Origin: Flavobacterium sp. MC2016-06
Lineage (GTDB): Bacteria > Bacteroidota > Bacteroidia > Flavobacteriales > Flavobacteriaceae
DNA length: 64,000 bases
Assembly: GCF_009711165.2 (NCBI RefSeq)
Contig: NZ_WMID02000031.1
Coordinates: 7,654 to 71,653, forward strand
Direction of reading: 5' to 3'
The notes under the pieces were generated by a model. It did not search any database. It was not told where the DNA came from and saw only the letters and a program-made list of their open reading frames with translations. Shown here piece by piece: positions 63,958 to 64,000 of this stretch. Positions within the stretch are counted from its first letter, which is position 1. Each line of letters begins with the position of its first letter. The position numbers and the translations under genes are program-made.

Positions 63958-64000
63958 ATGAAAAAATTTATAATGATAACATTAGCACTTGCTTTTTCTT
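63958..64000 (+). CDS. Secreted protein, N-terminal end only
   Basis: Fourteen codons are visible, MKKFIMITLALAFS, which look like the start of a signal peptide. The gene runs out of the window at the right edge, so no function can be given. It has a well-formed promoter and an upstream Crp-like palindrome. Confidence 0.65.
   Translation, partial: MKKFIMITLALAFS

Overview
The window looks like a piece of a Flavobacterium-type chromosome (Bacteroidota, family Flavobacteriaceae). The DNA is AT-rich. There is a SusC/SusD pair with a hybrid two-component regulator, and many predicted secreted proteins have signal peptides ending in AQ or lipoprotein signals ending in SC. Start codons are preceded by A-rich stretches rather than strong Shine-Dalgarno sites. 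Several good promoter matches follow the Bacteroidota pattern TTG-N17-23-TAnnTTTG. No species can be named from the sequence alone.

Layout. (1) 1-9151: the 3' end of a nonribosomal peptide cluster on the + strand: type II thioesterase (partial), cyclic-peptide-type ABC exporter, a C-A-T-C synthetase with a glycine-like code, a Sfp-type phosphopantetheinyl transferase and a membrane-anchored alpha/beta hydrolase. (2) 9251-15094: assorted genes: a serine hydrolase with TPRs, an HxlR regulator divergent from a quinone oxidoreductase and a SnoaL-like protein, a broken M13 metallopeptidase, and a pair of related small secreted proteins of which one is broken. (3) 15424-20067: a three-gene sucrose cassette (sucrose-phosphate synthase/phosphatase fusion, divergent GH32-like protein, PfkB fructokinase). 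(4) 20686-39481: a glycan utilisation locus with GH89, SusC, SusD, two GH92, an unknown secreted protein, a secreted metallophosphoesterase and the hybrid two-component sensor. (5) 39913-55008: myo-inositol oxygenase, then a run of pectin or plant-cell-wall type enzymes (GH2, GH28, GH28, GH51, GH95) with a DUF5009/HGSNAT-like acetyltransferase and an SSS sugar symporter. (6) 55129-64000: an accessory region that begins at a terminator next to what looks like the last 28 nt of a tRNA gene. It carries AraC, TetR and cupin-AraC regulators, hydrolases, short-chain dehydrogenases and an azoreductase, interspersed with three decayed IS6-family elements.

How the parts work together. Region 1 would assemble, arm and export a small peptide. 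Region 4 would bind glycan at the outer membrane (SusCD), trim it with alpha-GlcNAc and alpha-mannose specific enzymes, and possibly remove phosphate; the HTCS would switch it on. Region 5 lacks its own SusCD and probably completes oligosaccharide breakdown in the periplasm, with inner-membrane uptake by the symporter. Region 3 contains both making and breaking functions for sucrose, which suggests sucrose turnover as an internal solute or store.

Intergenic spaces between about 33 and 49 kb hold at least five families of palindromic repeats, including two copies of a roughly 140-bp element with 17-bp terminal inverted repeats. I found no rRNA operon, CRISPR array, intact tRNA gene, intact transposase, integrase or phage gene. 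All assignments were made by reading motifs by eye; no database search was run.
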